Source: PFL25 sp046260155 (GTDB lineage: Bacteria; Chloroflexota; Anaerolineae; Anaerolineales; UBA4823). From it: a stretch of 64,000 nt of DNA. Below are positions 9,626-18,509 of this stretch, one piece after another. Location of the stretch: positions 68,554-132,553 of the forward strand of contig JBJYXV010000045.1 of assembly GCA_046260155.1 (NCBI GenBank). Reading direction: 5' to 3'. A program made the position numbers and the translations under genes. The notes under the pieces are model-generated. The model had not been told where the DNA came from and ran no database searches. It saw only the letters and a program-made list of their open reading frames with translations. Every line of letters starts with the position of its first letter. The stretch's first letter is position 1.

Positions 9626-10206
9626 TCACCGCTCGCTCCCCCAGTAGTGATGAACGGTTTGATCTTTTCAAACACCACCGGACCAATCCCGGACACTGCC
9701 TGGATATCATCGATTCGCTCGAATGCACCATGTTCCTGGCGGAATTGGATGATTGCAGTCGCGATCACAGGACCGATCCCCGATAGCGTTTCTAATTCTT
9801 CCTGGGCGGCGGTATTGATATTGATCTGTTTTTCAGGATGATTTTGAACCGGGATTTGATTTGCAATATCTGGTTTATCATTGCCGGATGGATTTTCCTG
9901 GACGAAAGGTACCCAGATTTGCATACCATCTTTAACCTGCATGGCAAGATTAATCAGGTTTGAATCCGCATCCTCTGCCAGGCCTCCTGCCTGGTCAACA
10001 GCATCCTTAACCCGTGAGCCTTGCGGCAGGATATGCACTCCCGGATTTTTGACCGCGCCAGCAACATGGATGACCAGCGGTGCCGGGGATGGAGGTGGCA
10101 TTAATTCGATCGCTTCCCCGCCTGGTCTTCCGGTAATGAGAAGCAGTAATCCAGCCCCCAGGAAACCACACACAATTCCAAATGCTATCCCCCATAGTTT
10201 CTTCAT
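9622..10206 (-). CDS. ComEA-like DNA-binding protein (SLBB plus helix-hairpin-helix)
   Basis: ComEA proteins bind double-stranded DNA at the cell surface during natural uptake. A membrane anchor (about residues 4-24), a proline-rich spacer, an SLBB-type domain (about 45-105, IHVAGAVKNPGVH) and a C-terminal tandem helix-hairpin-helix (about 130-190: ININTAAQEELETLSGIGP, then AVSGIGPVVFEKIKP) are visible, in the usual ComEA order and length (194 aa). No comEC or other competence gene is in the window. It lies 72 bp downstream of the S1-domain gene on the same strand. Confidence 0.9.
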   Translation of the reverse strand: MKKLWGIAFGIVCGFLGAGLLLLITGRPGGEAIELMPPPSPAPLVIHVAGAVKNPGVHILPQGSRVKDAVDQAGGLAEDADSNLINLAMQVKDGMQIWVPFVQENPSGNDKPDIANQIPVQNHPEKQININTAAQEELETLSGIGPVIATAIIQFRQEHGAFERIDDIQAVSGIGPVVFEKIKPFITTGGASGD

Positions 10207-10278
10207 TTTCTTGCTTCAGATCAACTTTCAGATCGCTGGTGACTCCAACTGTTCCAGGTTGATCATGACTGGAATGAA

Positions 10279-11253
10279 CTAAACCTCCGAAAATTGGGAA
10301 TCGGTGATCAAACTTAATCCCAGGCGCTGCTTCTCAGCATCCACGTGCAGCACACGAACATGAACTCGCTGGCCTTCAAAAACGATGTCAGCGGGTTTTG
10401 ACTTCTCAGCCTCGATATTCATTTCGGAAACGTGGATCAATCCATCGAGTCCTTCTTCCAGGCGGGCAAAAGCCCCGAAAGGCATTACACTGGTGATGAC
10501 TGCTTCGACCTCTTGTCCCGTGTAGTAACGAATTTCAGCTGTTTCCCAGGGATTGGAATGCAGGCGTTTTAAGGATAGCGCGACCCGCTGCCGGTCTTGA
10601 TCGACGCTGATCACATATACGCACAGATCTTGACCCACCTCGACAACCTCAGACGGATGGCGGACTCGCCCCCATGAAAGTTCTGAGACATGGATCAGTC
10701 CTTCCAACCCACCCAGGTCCACAAAAACGCCAAAATCAGTTATGTTCGTCACCGTACCGGTGATCCTTGCTGTGGGTTCGAGGCTTTCGAGCAATTCCAT
10801 GCGCCTTCCAGCACCAAATAGAGCTGCCCTTTCTGAAAGGACCACGCGACCCCTTGCAGGATCGCATTCGATCACCTTGAGAGTTAATTCGGATGCAATG
10901 TATTCGCTTAAAAGCTTTTCACGTTCTTCATCCCCTTGATTTGCAGCGACACATTCGACCTTCACCAGGTGTGAAATTGGAACGAATCCTTGCAAATCAT
11001 GACCTTCAACAAGCAGTCCCCCGCGGTTGAAATCAACCACTTCGAGCATCACCGTTTCATCGGCATCATAGATTTTTCGAGCCTGCTCCCAGTTAACTTT
11101 TGATTGATGTGAGCTGATGCCAGCCTGCGGCACCGGTGTTTCCTCAGCAGGCCCTCCGGTTTTCTCATCTTCCGCCAATACTGCTGCCCACCAGGCTTCA
11201 TCTATAGGTTGAGGCCCGTTAATTAATTCCCCTGATTCAGTTATGTTTACCAT
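10279..11253 (-). CDS. S1 RNA-binding-domain protein (short ribosomal protein S1-like)
   Basis: Three S1 OB-fold repeats fill most of the protein: about residues 65-145 (divergent, GGLLVEGHDLQGFVPISHL), 150-230 (ITDFGVFVDLGGLEGLIHVS) and 240-320 (PFGAFARLEEGLDGLIHVS). The N-terminal 60 residues are acidic and low in structure. At 324 aa it is shorter than the six-domain Escherichia S1 and resembles the three- to four-domain S1-like proteins of many non-proteobacteria. Probable role: mRNA binding on the 30S subunit or another RNA-binding function. The membrane sensor gene lies 44 bp upstream on the same strand. Confidence 0.85.
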   Translation of the reverse strand: MVNITESGELINGPQPIDEAWWAAVLAEDEKTGGPAEETPVPQAGISSHQSKVNWEQARKIYDADETVMLEVVDFNRGGLLVEGHDLQGFVPISHLVKVECVAANQGDEEREKLLSEYIASELTLKVIECDPARGRVVLSERAALFGAGRRMELLESLEPTARITGTVTNITDFGVFVDLGGLEGLIHVSELSWGRVRHPSEVVEVGQDLCVYVISVDQDRQRVALSLKRLHSNPWETAEIRYYTGQEVEAVITSVMPFGAFARLEEGLDGLIHVSEMNIEAEKSKPADIVFEGQRVHVRVLHVDAEKQRLGLSLITDSQFSEV

Positions 11254-11297
11254 TAATCGTTACCTCTTTGATTGATAGTGCCTGATCCTACCCTCCG

Positions 11298-13253
11298 TTA
11301 CGACGAAATATCAATTTTCTCTACTATCTTTTCTGATTCCACCTCCTTTCTGGCGGTTTGCTCCATTTCCACGATCGCACCTACCACCGCTTCAATCGCC
11401 ACCCGCTGTTTGCGATACAAATCTGCTTCTGACATCGCCAGGCGCATCGCAATTTCTCGCACCTTGCGGCCTTCCAAAAATTTTAAGTCCAATATATTAT
11501 ATAGTATCCAGTCTGCAGTGAAGCGCCTTTCTCCACCAGGTTTCACATTATCAATTCCTTTGAGCAAAATCGAGCGCAGTGCATTCGTCGGGTTACCATC
11601 ATGCTGCTCAACCGCCTGCTGGACGACTGTTAAATTGATCAGGGGGCTTTGGGAAAGCTTTGGGCCACCCCAATAATGGCTCAATGCATCCTTGACCCAT
11701 TTGGACATCTTGCGATCATCCAGTGCGACATCTGAAGTGATCAGCACATCTGTACCATCATAGCGTGCTGCTGCCCGCAATCGCTGGATCAATTCCACCT
11801 GGGGTGTCAGCTCCTCTACTGTGGTGAACACTTGCTGCTGTTTTCGCACATCTAGAAGTGCCATCTCTGCTCTGCGCGACAGGATTGTGATTGCTTCAAT
11901 TTCCTCCAGGTCGAGTGATTCGCTCGGGCTGCGTTCCACACCGATGATGCCGTAAAGTTGCTCATCACTGTCATTCTCTTCGAACAATGGAGCCAACCAA
12001 TATTTTCGCCAGATGAACAATGAACCAGTTTCTGAACGTTCAACATCCATCTTTCCATTTCTGGCAACAACGTTGAAAAGATCAGCCTGGGTCTCAATCT
12101 CCTCAAAGGGTTGTTCCTCACCAAGGGTCAATAACATCTCCGGACCATCTGTATCTAAGACAACGATAAATGCATTCGTCACTTGGAGCCGGTCACAGAG
12201 TGCAGCTAGTACCGATTCAAGAAAATCCTTGAGATCTCCCGTGGTTAAGAGTCTTTCCTCGAGAGACTGGATCAATTGCAGTTTATCTGGATTGCCGCCA
12301 TGAAATAGCCATCTCTCCCAATAGGGTGCTACCAGGGTGATCAGGTGCTCCATGATTAATAAGCTGACCACGGTTACGATCGGTACAACAATCGGATTTT
12401 GCATACCGATTCGCTCCCCATAACGCGTGAGCATCGTAACCAGAGCGAGAATGACCGAAGCAGTGACCGGTCCGCGCATTAACCATTTGAACAAACGCCT
12501 CTTGACCACCCGGTCAGGCCAGGACACCCCAAAAAAAGCAACCGCATAAGCCATTAACACCAACAAGATGGTTACCAGCAAGTTGCTCAAAGTGGATGCT
12601 GTCCAGAAGATCAACGGGTGATTCTTGACCAGGTTGGATCCGAAAAGCAGGAAGGGATAGGAACCCAGGATTGGTGCCAGGGCGCCGATCAGCAGGTAGC
12701 GCATCCGGCGGCGGCTGGTTCGAGTGACAGTACGCCGGTAAGCTCTCCATAAATTAATCCCGGAAACCGTGATCACAGCCAGGTAATAAAAAGCAAAAAC
12801 CCAGGTAAGGGTGGTCCTCTGGAGATGCGGGGCGGGACCAATATCCAGGATTACTGGACCGACCAGCCAATCTGTAGGTAAGAGTAGTACGAAGGCCGAA
12901 GAGATCAGGTACAGCAGCCAGACCAGGCGTCTTCGCCTCCCGCGGGAAGGCCTGCCGGTCGTTTCCAGCAGAGCATCAGAGAAATGGAGATATGCCGGAG
13001 GCAGGAAGATGATCCCGATCCATTGTATGCGCATCCAAAATTCTAGCTGTGTGATTGAATTTGCATCGCTGGAGATCGCATCCCCTACGGATACCAGAAC
13101 CAGGCACATCAGAATGATGGCAAAGGATCTGGCAACTCGATCACGCAAGTTAAAGGAGAGTGCATAGAGTAACAGCGAAAATGCCGTGATTGCAATTCCT
13201 GCCGTCAACAAATCATTCATCCCCCTGAGCACATCAAGGATACCCTGGAGCAT
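11298..13253 (-). CDS. Membrane sensor with N-terminal multi-TM region, GAF domain and C-terminal HTH-like tail
   Basis: About eight hydrophobic segments fill residues 10-290, resembling the 7TM N-terminus of some histidine kinases. A GAF-like domain follows (about 340-475), then a soluble region (about 490-600) and a C-terminal segment FLEGRKVREIAMRLAMSE that looks like a helix-turn-helix (about 600-630). No H-box, N/G-box or other kinase motif is present, so this is not a complete histidine kinase despite its front half. It may be a membrane-bound transcription regulator or an adaptor. Length 651 aa. The GNAT gene lies 29 bp upstream on the same strand. Function unassigned. Confidence 0.7.
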   Translation of the reverse strand: MLQGILDVLRGMNDLLTAGIAITAFSLLLYALSFNLRDRVARSFAIILMCLVLVSVGDAISSDANSITQLEFWMRIQWIGIIFLPPAYLHFSDALLETTGRPSRGRRRRLVWLLYLISSAFVLLLPTDWLVGPVILDIGPAPHLQRTTLTWVFAFYYLAVITVSGINLWRAYRRTVTRTSRRRMRYLLIGALAPILGSYPFLLFGSNLVKNHPLIFWTASTLSNLLVTILLVLMAYAVAFFGVSWPDRVVKRRLFKWLMRGPVTASVILALVTMLTRYGERIGMQNPIVVPIVTVVSLLIMEHLITLVAPYWERWLFHGGNPDKLQLIQSLEERLLTTGDLKDFLESVLAALCDRLQVTNAFIVVLDTDGPEMLLTLGEEQPFEEIETQADLFNVVARNGKMDVERSETGSLFIWRKYWLAPLFEENDSDEQLYGIIGVERSPSESLDLEEIEAITILSRRAEMALLDVRKQQQVFTTVEELTPQVELIQRLRAAARYDGTDVLITSDVALDDRKMSKWVKDALSHYWGGPKLSQSPLINLTVVQQAVEQHDGNPTNALRSILLKGIDNVKPGGERRFTADWILYNILDLKFLEGRKVREIAMRLAMSEADLYRKQRVAIEAVVGAIVEMEQTARKEVESEKIVEKIDISS

Positions 13254-13282
13254 AATACAGTTATCTCAGAAAAATCATACCT

Positions 13283-13825
13283 CTAAATGACCCATTTTGT
13301 GAAGAAGATCGCAATATCCCTGTTGGGATAATAATGGTCGATATATCCACAATAATCAAAACCGAGCCGTTGAGCCAGGTTGATCGCGGGAAAATTCTTG
13401 GTTTGCATGCCGAGCACAAGCCGTTGGCTTTTTGTTTTCATCTTGATCCAATCTAGTGCCGCGAGCGTCAAAGCCGTTCCGATCCCCTGCCGGCGCATAT
13501 TTGGCTCAACCACCAGGTCCAGCATTAAGGTGGAAACGGGGATCATATTTTCTACCAGGCTGGTATATCCCACCGGTTTCTGGGAATAAATTGCCACCAG
13601 CACTCCAGAATAACTATCCCAATTGCTCTTGAATGCCTTTAATGGGCGCGGGTAATCCACTTTAGCCATTCTGGGTAATCGCACTTCCCGAAATGCTGCG
13701 CCGATATTTCCGGATACAAATTGAGGATCCATCTGCCAGACATGATCGCTGGTGTAGCTGGGGTCGATTTTTATCAGTAGTTCGATATCTTCTTCTTGTG
13801 CCGGCCGTATTTCAATCTCAGGCAT
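13283..13825 (-). CDS. GNAT family N-acetyltransferase
   Basis: Acetyl-CoA binding motif A is clear: LDLVVEPNMRRQGIGTALT (about residues 103-121), with the RRxGIG pyrophosphate loop. An earlier strand, VLVAIYSQKPVGYTSLVE, and a later motif B, NFPAINLAQRLGF, complete the fold. Length 180 aa. The acceptor is unknown; the family covers amino groups on proteins, peptides and small molecules. It sits in a tight minus-strand run, 30 bp from each neighbour. Confidence 0.85.
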   Translation of the reverse strand: MPEIEIRPAQEEDIELLIKIDPSYTSDHVWQMDPQFVSGNIGAAFREVRLPRMAKVDYPRPLKAFKSNWDSYSGVLVAIYSQKPVGYTSLVENMIPVSTLMLDLVVEPNMRRQGIGTALTLAALDWIKMKTKSQRLVLGMQTKNFPAINLAQRLGFDYCGYIDHYYPNRDIAIFFTKWVI

Positions 13826-13855
13826 TAATTATTGACTTCCTTTTCAAAGAAAAAT

Positions 13856-14563
13856 CTATGGTTCCGAGGGATTATTGACATTTACTTGGATTACGCACGG
13901 CTCAAGATTTTCTCCCTGGTTGTCCACAATTACTAATCTTAACATATATTCGCCGGGAGCCATTGTGCGTGTATCCCACTGACCTAATTCACCATCCTGC
14001 ACGATTTCTCTCCCTGCTTGTATGGTTTGCCAAACCGTTTCTCCAGGCCTCGCGGCTTCATATTTATAAAAACCAAAATTCTGTACATCAGCTGTCCCCT
14101 TGATTACCACCAGACCGCTAATTTCAGCACCGTCAACCGGTTCTGTTAACATGATCTGGCCTGGGATACATCCTTCTCCGGCTACCTCGCTGGCAGCTGT
14201 CGAGGGAATGCCAATATCAGTTGGCAAATCGGTTTCCTCCTGGAGAACCTCTCCTTCCAAAGTGGATCCCGGCGAGCTTGTAAGATCAATCACCGGGGAC
14301 TGCTGGGGAAGCGCAGCAGGAAATGCGGGTTCAATAAATGTCACGACAATAAATATCGCAACTGCTATCACAAACAGTAAAACCAGCATTCCTGCCGCCT
14401 GGTTGAGGTGAGATTGGGCACTTTCCCGTTCCAGGCCGAAAGCTGCGCGGCGCAGTTCTTCCCATGCCAGGATAAACTTGCGGATATAGATTAATCCCGC
14501 CAGTATCAGGATCACATACATCCACATTTCATAGGTTCTGAAAAAACTGAGTGCTTCTTGCAT
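13856..14563 (-). CDS. Membrane-anchored protein of unknown function with an extracytoplasmic domain
   Basis: Two transmembrane segments are visible (about residues 13-32, YVILILAGLIYIRKF, and 57-80, AGMLVLLFVIAVAIFIVV) separated by a charged loop. After a low-complexity linker, the C-terminal 100 residues form an all-beta, probably Ig-like domain (GQIMLTEPVDGAEISGLVVI to PCVIQVNVNN) with two cysteines that could form a disulfide. No catalytic motif is seen. I do not recognise the family; similar anchored Ig-like proteins are frequent in Chloroflexota. No strong ribosome site supports the chosen ATG. Confidence 0.65.
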   Translation of the reverse strand: MQEALSFFRTYEMWMYVILILAGLIYIRKFILAWEELRRAAFGLERESAQSHLNQAAGMLVLLFVIAVAIFIVVTFIEPAFPAALPQQSPVIDLTSSPGSTLEGEVLQEETDLPTDIGIPSTAASEVAGEGCIPGQIMLTEPVDGAEISGLVVIKGTADVQNFGFYKYEAARPGETVWQTIQAGREIVQDGELGQWDTRTMAPGEYMLRLVIVDNQGENLEPCVIQVNVNNPSEP

Positions 14564-14620
14564 GGGTTTAGCGCATATTTTATTTTTAAGCGGGTTCGAA
14601 GGATAATCCCCCCCTTGGGA

Positions 14621-15457
14621 TCACAGTCGTTTTAGTACATATCGGATGATATGAGTCAGGCGAGGTACTACGATCTTGCCTGCTTCTAATACTTCTTCAT
14701 GAGTTGTCAGCGTATTTCCGTCCAGGTTTGCCTTGTTGCTGATCGTCGAGAGTCCTAAAACCCGCATTCCCCCATGGCGAGCTACAGTGACTTCTGGAAC
14801 TGTTGACATCCCGACCGCATCGACACCAATCGCTTTCAAAAAGCGTAAATCAGCAGGTGTTTCAAATGAGGGACCCGCGAGACAGATGTACACACCCTCC
14901 CGCAGTGGAAAATCTTGACCTGCTGCCGCTTCTCGTGCCAGGGCACCTAAATCCTCGTCGTAAGCCCTGCTCATATCAGGGAAACGAGGACCTATCGAAT
15001 CCAAATTCGGTCCACGTAATGGACTTTCTCCCGCCATACCCAATAAATTTATATGGTCACTAATCAGCATTACATCACCTGGCTCATACTCCGGGTTGAT
15101 GCCTCCCGCGGCATTGGTAACAATCAGGATTTCAAGGCCTAAACGTTGCATGACGCGTACCGGGAAACCGATTTGAGACATGCTGTAACCCTCGTAAAAG
15201 TGTGTCCGCCCTTGCATGATGAGTACGTTCTGGTGCTCTAAATTGCCGACCACCAGTCGACCCTGGTGCCCTTCAACTGTTGAGACTGGCCAGTGTGGAA
15301 TCTCTGCATAGGGAATATACACCGCTTTTTCAACTGCCTCTGCCAGGCCTCCTAAACCTGATCCAAGGATCATACCCACATGAGGTTGGAGTCCAATCCG
15401 CTCTCGGATTGTATTGGTTGCTTCATCAATTTGGTTCAGCCCGATAAATTCACTCAT
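14621..15457 (-). CDS. Purine nucleoside phosphorylase I
   Basis: Cleaves inosine and guanosine with phosphate to give base and ribose-1-phosphate for purine salvage. Trimeric-PNP family marks: MILGSGLGGLAE (phosphate loop), GRTHFYEG, VTNAAGGINPEYEPGDVML, GVYICLAGPSFETPAD, and VGMSTVPEVTVARH followed by STISNKAN with the purine-binding Asn. Length 278 aa is normal. The start has an AGGGAAG ribosome site 5 nt before the ATG. It is 26 bp downstream of the recombinase-like gene, a common chance pairing in compact genomes. Confidence 0.94.
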   Translation of the reverse strand: MSEFIGLNQIDEATNTIRERIGLQPHVGMILGSGLGGLAEAVEKAVYIPYAEIPHWPVSTVEGHQGRLVVGNLEHQNVLIMQGRTHFYEGYSMSQIGFPVRVMQRLGLEILIVTNAAGGINPEYEPGDVMLISDHINLLGMAGESPLRGPNLDSIGPRFPDMSRAYDEDLGALAREAAAGQDFPLREGVYICLAGPSFETPADLRFLKAIGVDAVGMSTVPEVTVARHGGMRVLGLSTISNKANLDGNTLTTHEEVLEAGKIVVPRLTHIIRYVLKRL

Positions 15458-15483
15458 CTTAGCTTCCCTTTTTATAATTCCGG

Positions 15484-16377
15484 TTATTCTTCCTTGTCGC
15501 AGTTTGCTTCCAGCCGGCGGATCAGGGCTTGGGTGGAGAGATGGTTGCGGTGACCCAAGCGCATTTGAATCTCTCTAATCGGTAAGCCAGCCTTTTTCAT
15601 GCGTAGAACCGCAGTATGCCTCACGATCCGTGGTGATAATTCTACTGTGGGATTCACCTGTTGTCCCCAAAATTTTAAGATCTGCCAGATCCCCTGGCGG
15701 CTCAGGCGACCGTCCATTTGGCTGATGAACAAAGCTGGCTCACCTGGTTTGTGCAGCAAATTTAGCCGCCCTTCCCGGACATATTCCTCGATAACTTCAT
15801 GGGCTTCCCCCAAACCCAACCAAACATCTCCCGCCGAATCAAGGGAAACATGAAATCTCTTCGCGTTAAGGTCCAGGTCGGTCATATCCAAATCGGTCAG
15901 CTGGCCGACAGAAAGGCCTGTCTCTAAAAGAATCATGAAAATCGCCTGGTCTCTCAATGCCCTCGGCCTGGGTGATGAACTCATGATCAGCAGTAAAGAT
16001 TGAATCTGCTCCCGGTTTAGACAGGCTGAAGAATCTCTCTCCGGTATCTTGCTGATTATGCTGAGTATTTCGTTGTCACTCGCGGAAAAATACTCCGCTT
16101 CCAATATTCTTTCCTGGACCAGGTAATCCTGAAAATACTTTAAGGTTGCCAGTCTCCTCACCAGCGTATTCCTGCTCCTTCCCTGCTGGCGTTCTGACTC
16201 AAGAAATTTCGTGATCTGTTCGTTGTTCAAATCTGTGATGCGAGCGGGGCGAGAATTATGGCTCTTGACAAAGAGCAAAAAAACACGCAAATCATTGGCA
16301 TAAGCCAGCTGCGTGCTTTCAGAATAGGCTGGATCTGTCTCCAATTTTCTCAGAAAGGCGTTTACTTCGATCTCCAT
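15484..16377 (-). CDS. Tyrosine-recombinase-like protein lacking key catalytic residues
   Basis: The overall XerC/XerD layout is present: an N-terminal SAM-like core-binding domain (about residues 1-90, ending TLVRRLATLKYFQDYL) and a C-terminal catalytic-fold domain (about 118-290). The active site is lost. Box I reads LETGLSVGQL with Ser where Arg is expected. Box II reads SPRIVRHTAV, Arg in place of the first His, although the RH pair remains. After LGHRN, the nucleophile position reads STQAL instead of TQIY. It is therefore unlikely to cut DNA and may be a DNA-binding relative kept for another role. The frame is intact and no element ends or att-like repeats were seen nearby. Confidence 0.75.
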   Translation of the reverse strand: MEIEVNAFLRKLETDPAYSESTQLAYANDLRVFLLFVKSHNSRPARITDLNNEQITKFLESERQQGRSRNTLVRRLATLKYFQDYLVQERILEAEYFSASDNEILSIISKIPERDSSACLNREQIQSLLLIMSSSPRPRALRDQAIFMILLETGLSVGQLTDLDMTDLDLNAKRFHVSLDSAGDVWLGLGEAHEVIEEYVREGRLNLLHKPGEPALFISQMDGRLSRQGIWQILKFWGQQVNPTVELSPRIVRHTAVLRMKKAGLPIREIQMRLGHRNHLSTQALIRRLEANCDKEE

Positions 16378-16474
16378 CGGCCACCTGTGAGTCTTGAAGA
16401 TTCCCCAAGTTGAAAATTGATCGCCAAGGATAACAGGGCCTTTTTATTGGTGCCCGTCCTCCTTCGGCGCAATA

Positions 16475-17524
16475 TTATATCATACTGCTTTCGATGACCT
16501 CCCTGAAAACGATGATCGCCCGATCAATATCCTCGTCTTCGATCATATAATGAGTCACAAGCCGGAACCGCCGTTTCCCAGTCACACCAACCAGGACACC
16601 GCTGCTTTTTAATCTCGCGGCCGCTTCTGTAGCAGATATTGGGACTTGGTTTTCCAAAGAGATAAAGACCATATTTGTATATGGCGTTCCCGGATCCAGG
16701 AGCACGCCCGGGACCTGTGCAAGACCTTCTGCCAGATCGGATGCCCGCCTGTGATCTTCCGGAAGGCGGGAGATCATCGTTTCGAGCGACACGACCCCAG
16801 CAGCCGCTAATACCCCTGCCTGCCTCATCCCGCCTCCCAGTTGTTTCCTCATCCGCCTCGCCTGGTGGATAAAGGCAGTGGAGCCACAGAGAACAGAACC
16901 CACTGGCGCAGCCAACCCTTTACTCAAACAAAAAGTCACTGAATCAGCCGGGCCAGCCAGGTCGACCGCTTTCACATTCAGTGCGGTCGCCGCGTTGAAT
17001 ATTCTAGCCCCGTCCAGGTGCAATTGAAGATCGTGTTGATGAGCGGTATCAGCAGCTTGCTGCATATAGTCCGGGGTGAGAGCAACACCACCACAGCGAT
17101 TGTGGGTGTTTTCCAGGACTACCAGACGGGAAATGGGAAAATGGACATCATCAGGACGGACCGCACCCTCAATATCATCTATCAGCAGGGTGCCATCTAG
17201 CTGGTTGCTGATCGTGTGGGGATGCACTCCCCCCAATGCTGCTGCACCACCGGCTTCGAATAAAAAAGTATGCGATAGATGACCTAAGATAAATTCATCC
17301 CCGCGAGTGCAGTGCGACAGGATCGCCGCCAGATTTCCCATCGTCCCGCTCGGCACAAACACGGCAGCTTCTTTGCCCATCAAGGTGGCCGACATTTCTT
17401 CGAGCTGGTTGATAGTAGGATCTTCTCCATAAACATCATCCCCAACTTTCGCTTCTGCCATTGCTGCTCGCATCTGTGGAGTGGGAAGGGTTACCGTATC
17501 AGAACGCAAGTCAATCCAATCCAT
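16475..17524 (-). CDS. Low-specificity L-threonine aldolase
   Basis: PLP enzyme splitting L-threonine or allo-threonine to glycine and acetaldehyde. Start at ATG 17524: AGGAGAG lies 6-7 nt before it and the protein then begins MDWIDLRSDTVTLPTP, the family N-terminus; an in-frame ATG at 17557 would add 11 residues. Marks: GDDVYGEDPT, VFVPSGTMGN (55-64), LENTHNRCGGV, HLDGARIFNA and the PLP lysine in TFCLSKGLAAPVGS (K202). Length 349 aa is typical. It follows rluD by 61 bp on the same strand. Confidence 0.93.
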   Translation of the reverse strand: MDWIDLRSDTVTLPTPQMRAAMAEAKVGDDVYGEDPTINQLEEMSATLMGKEAAVFVPSGTMGNLAAILSHCTRGDEFILGHLSHTFLFEAGGAAALGGVHPHTISNQLDGTLLIDDIEGAVRPDDVHFPISRLVVLENTHNRCGGVALTPDYMQQAADTAHQHDLQLHLDGARIFNAATALNVKAVDLAGPADSVTFCLSKGLAAPVGSVLCGSTAFIHQARRMRKQLGGGMRQAGVLAAAGVVSLETMISRLPEDHRRASDLAEGLAQVPGVLLDPGTPYTNMVFISLENQVPISATEAAARLKSSGVLVGVTGKRRFRLVTHYMIEDEDIDRAIIVFREVIESSMI

Positions 17525-17585
17525 TATCTTCTCTCCTATTCTTTCAGGGTGCTTCACAATGATTAATCCCGGGCCTGCGGGAGGT

Positions 17586-18509
17586 TCAATCTGCCGCCAG
17601 TGAATCGAGAATCACGGATAAATCATGGGGTAGCGGGGCCTCAAATTCAACTGGTTCCGATTCTCCTGGCAGCCGGATGCGTAACCGTGCAGCATGTAAG
17701 AACTGGCGATTTATTTTCAGGCTGGGGCGGCGCCTGCCATAAATCCGATCTCCAACTACCGGGCAGTCAAGGAAAGCCAAGTGTAGTCGAATTTGATGTG
17801 TTCTTCCGGTGATTGGGTGTACTTCCAGCAAAGTATGCTTTTCATATTCCGAAATCGTCGAGTATTCGCTGATCGCCGATCGTCCTTTGCCAGGTGGCAC
17901 AACAGCCATCCGCTTGCGATCCCCTGGATCCCTTCCTATGGCTGCTTCAACCCGGCCGCGTGCTGTCGGTGGAGCACCATCAACGAGAGCCAGGTACGTT
18001 TTATAAACGCGCCGGGCGCGAAACTCCTCCTGTAGCCACTGGTGAGCTACGTCATTCTTAGCCAGCAGAATCAACCCGGAAGTGTCTTTATCTAACCGGT
18101 GGACAATCCCGGGACGCTGAATTCCCCCCACCCCTTCGATGTCACCGGCATGCGCTAAGGCTGCATGCACCAGCGTCCCCGATGTATGACCCGCTGCCGG
18201 GTGGACCACCATCCCTGCTGGCTTGTTGATGGCGATTAAATCTCCATTTTCAAACACGATCTCTAATGGAATCGCTTCCGGGATCAAACTGGTTGCCTGG
18301 GGACTGGGAATTCTGATGCTGATCTGGGCTGCCTTCTCAACGGTCGTGCCGCTCTTCGTGACCATGACACCATCCACCTCAACACAACCTGTTTTGATCA
18401 GGGATTGCAATCGCGAACGGGAAAATTCCGGGAGCTGTGTTACCAGAAATTTATCGAGTCTTTGGGCTTCATCTTGCTCACAGGTAAACTGAACAAGCCG
18501 ATCAGTCAC
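17586..18509 (-). CDS. rluD: Large-subunit rRNA pseudouridine synthase, RluD family
   Basis: Converts specific uridines of 23S rRNA to pseudouridine. An S4 RNA-binding domain (about residues 15-75, RLDKFLVTQLPEFSRSRLQ) precedes the catalytic domain with VHRLDKDTSGLILLAK, which holds the catalytic Asp, and GRTHQIRLHLAFL. GTG 18509 is preferred: GGGGAG stands 7-8 nt before it, it overlaps the lspA stop by 8 bp, and the length of 307 aa is normal. An upstream in-frame start at 18614 would overlap lspA by over 100 bp. The lspA-rluD order is widespread in bacteria. Confidence 0.93.
   Translation of the reverse strand: MTDRLVQFTCEQDEAQRLDKFLVTQLPEFSRSRLQSLIKTGCVEVDGVMVTKSGTTVEKAAQISIRIPSPQATSLIPEAIPLEIVFENGDLIAINKPAGMVVHPAAGHTSGTLVHAALAHAGDIEGVGGIQRPGIVHRLDKDTSGLILLAKNDVAHQWLQEEFRARRVYKTYLALVDGAPPTARGRVEAAIGRDPGDRKRMAVVPPGKGRSAISEYSTISEYEKHTLLEVHPITGRTHQIRLHLAFLDCPVVGDRIYGRRRPSLKINRQFLHAARLRIRLPGESEPVEFEAPLPHDLSVILDSLAAD

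Noticed and set aside
15484..16377. Integrase marking a mobile element
   Set aside because: Active-site residues are missing, flanks are housekeeping genes, and no direct repeats, att sites or cargo genes were seen.
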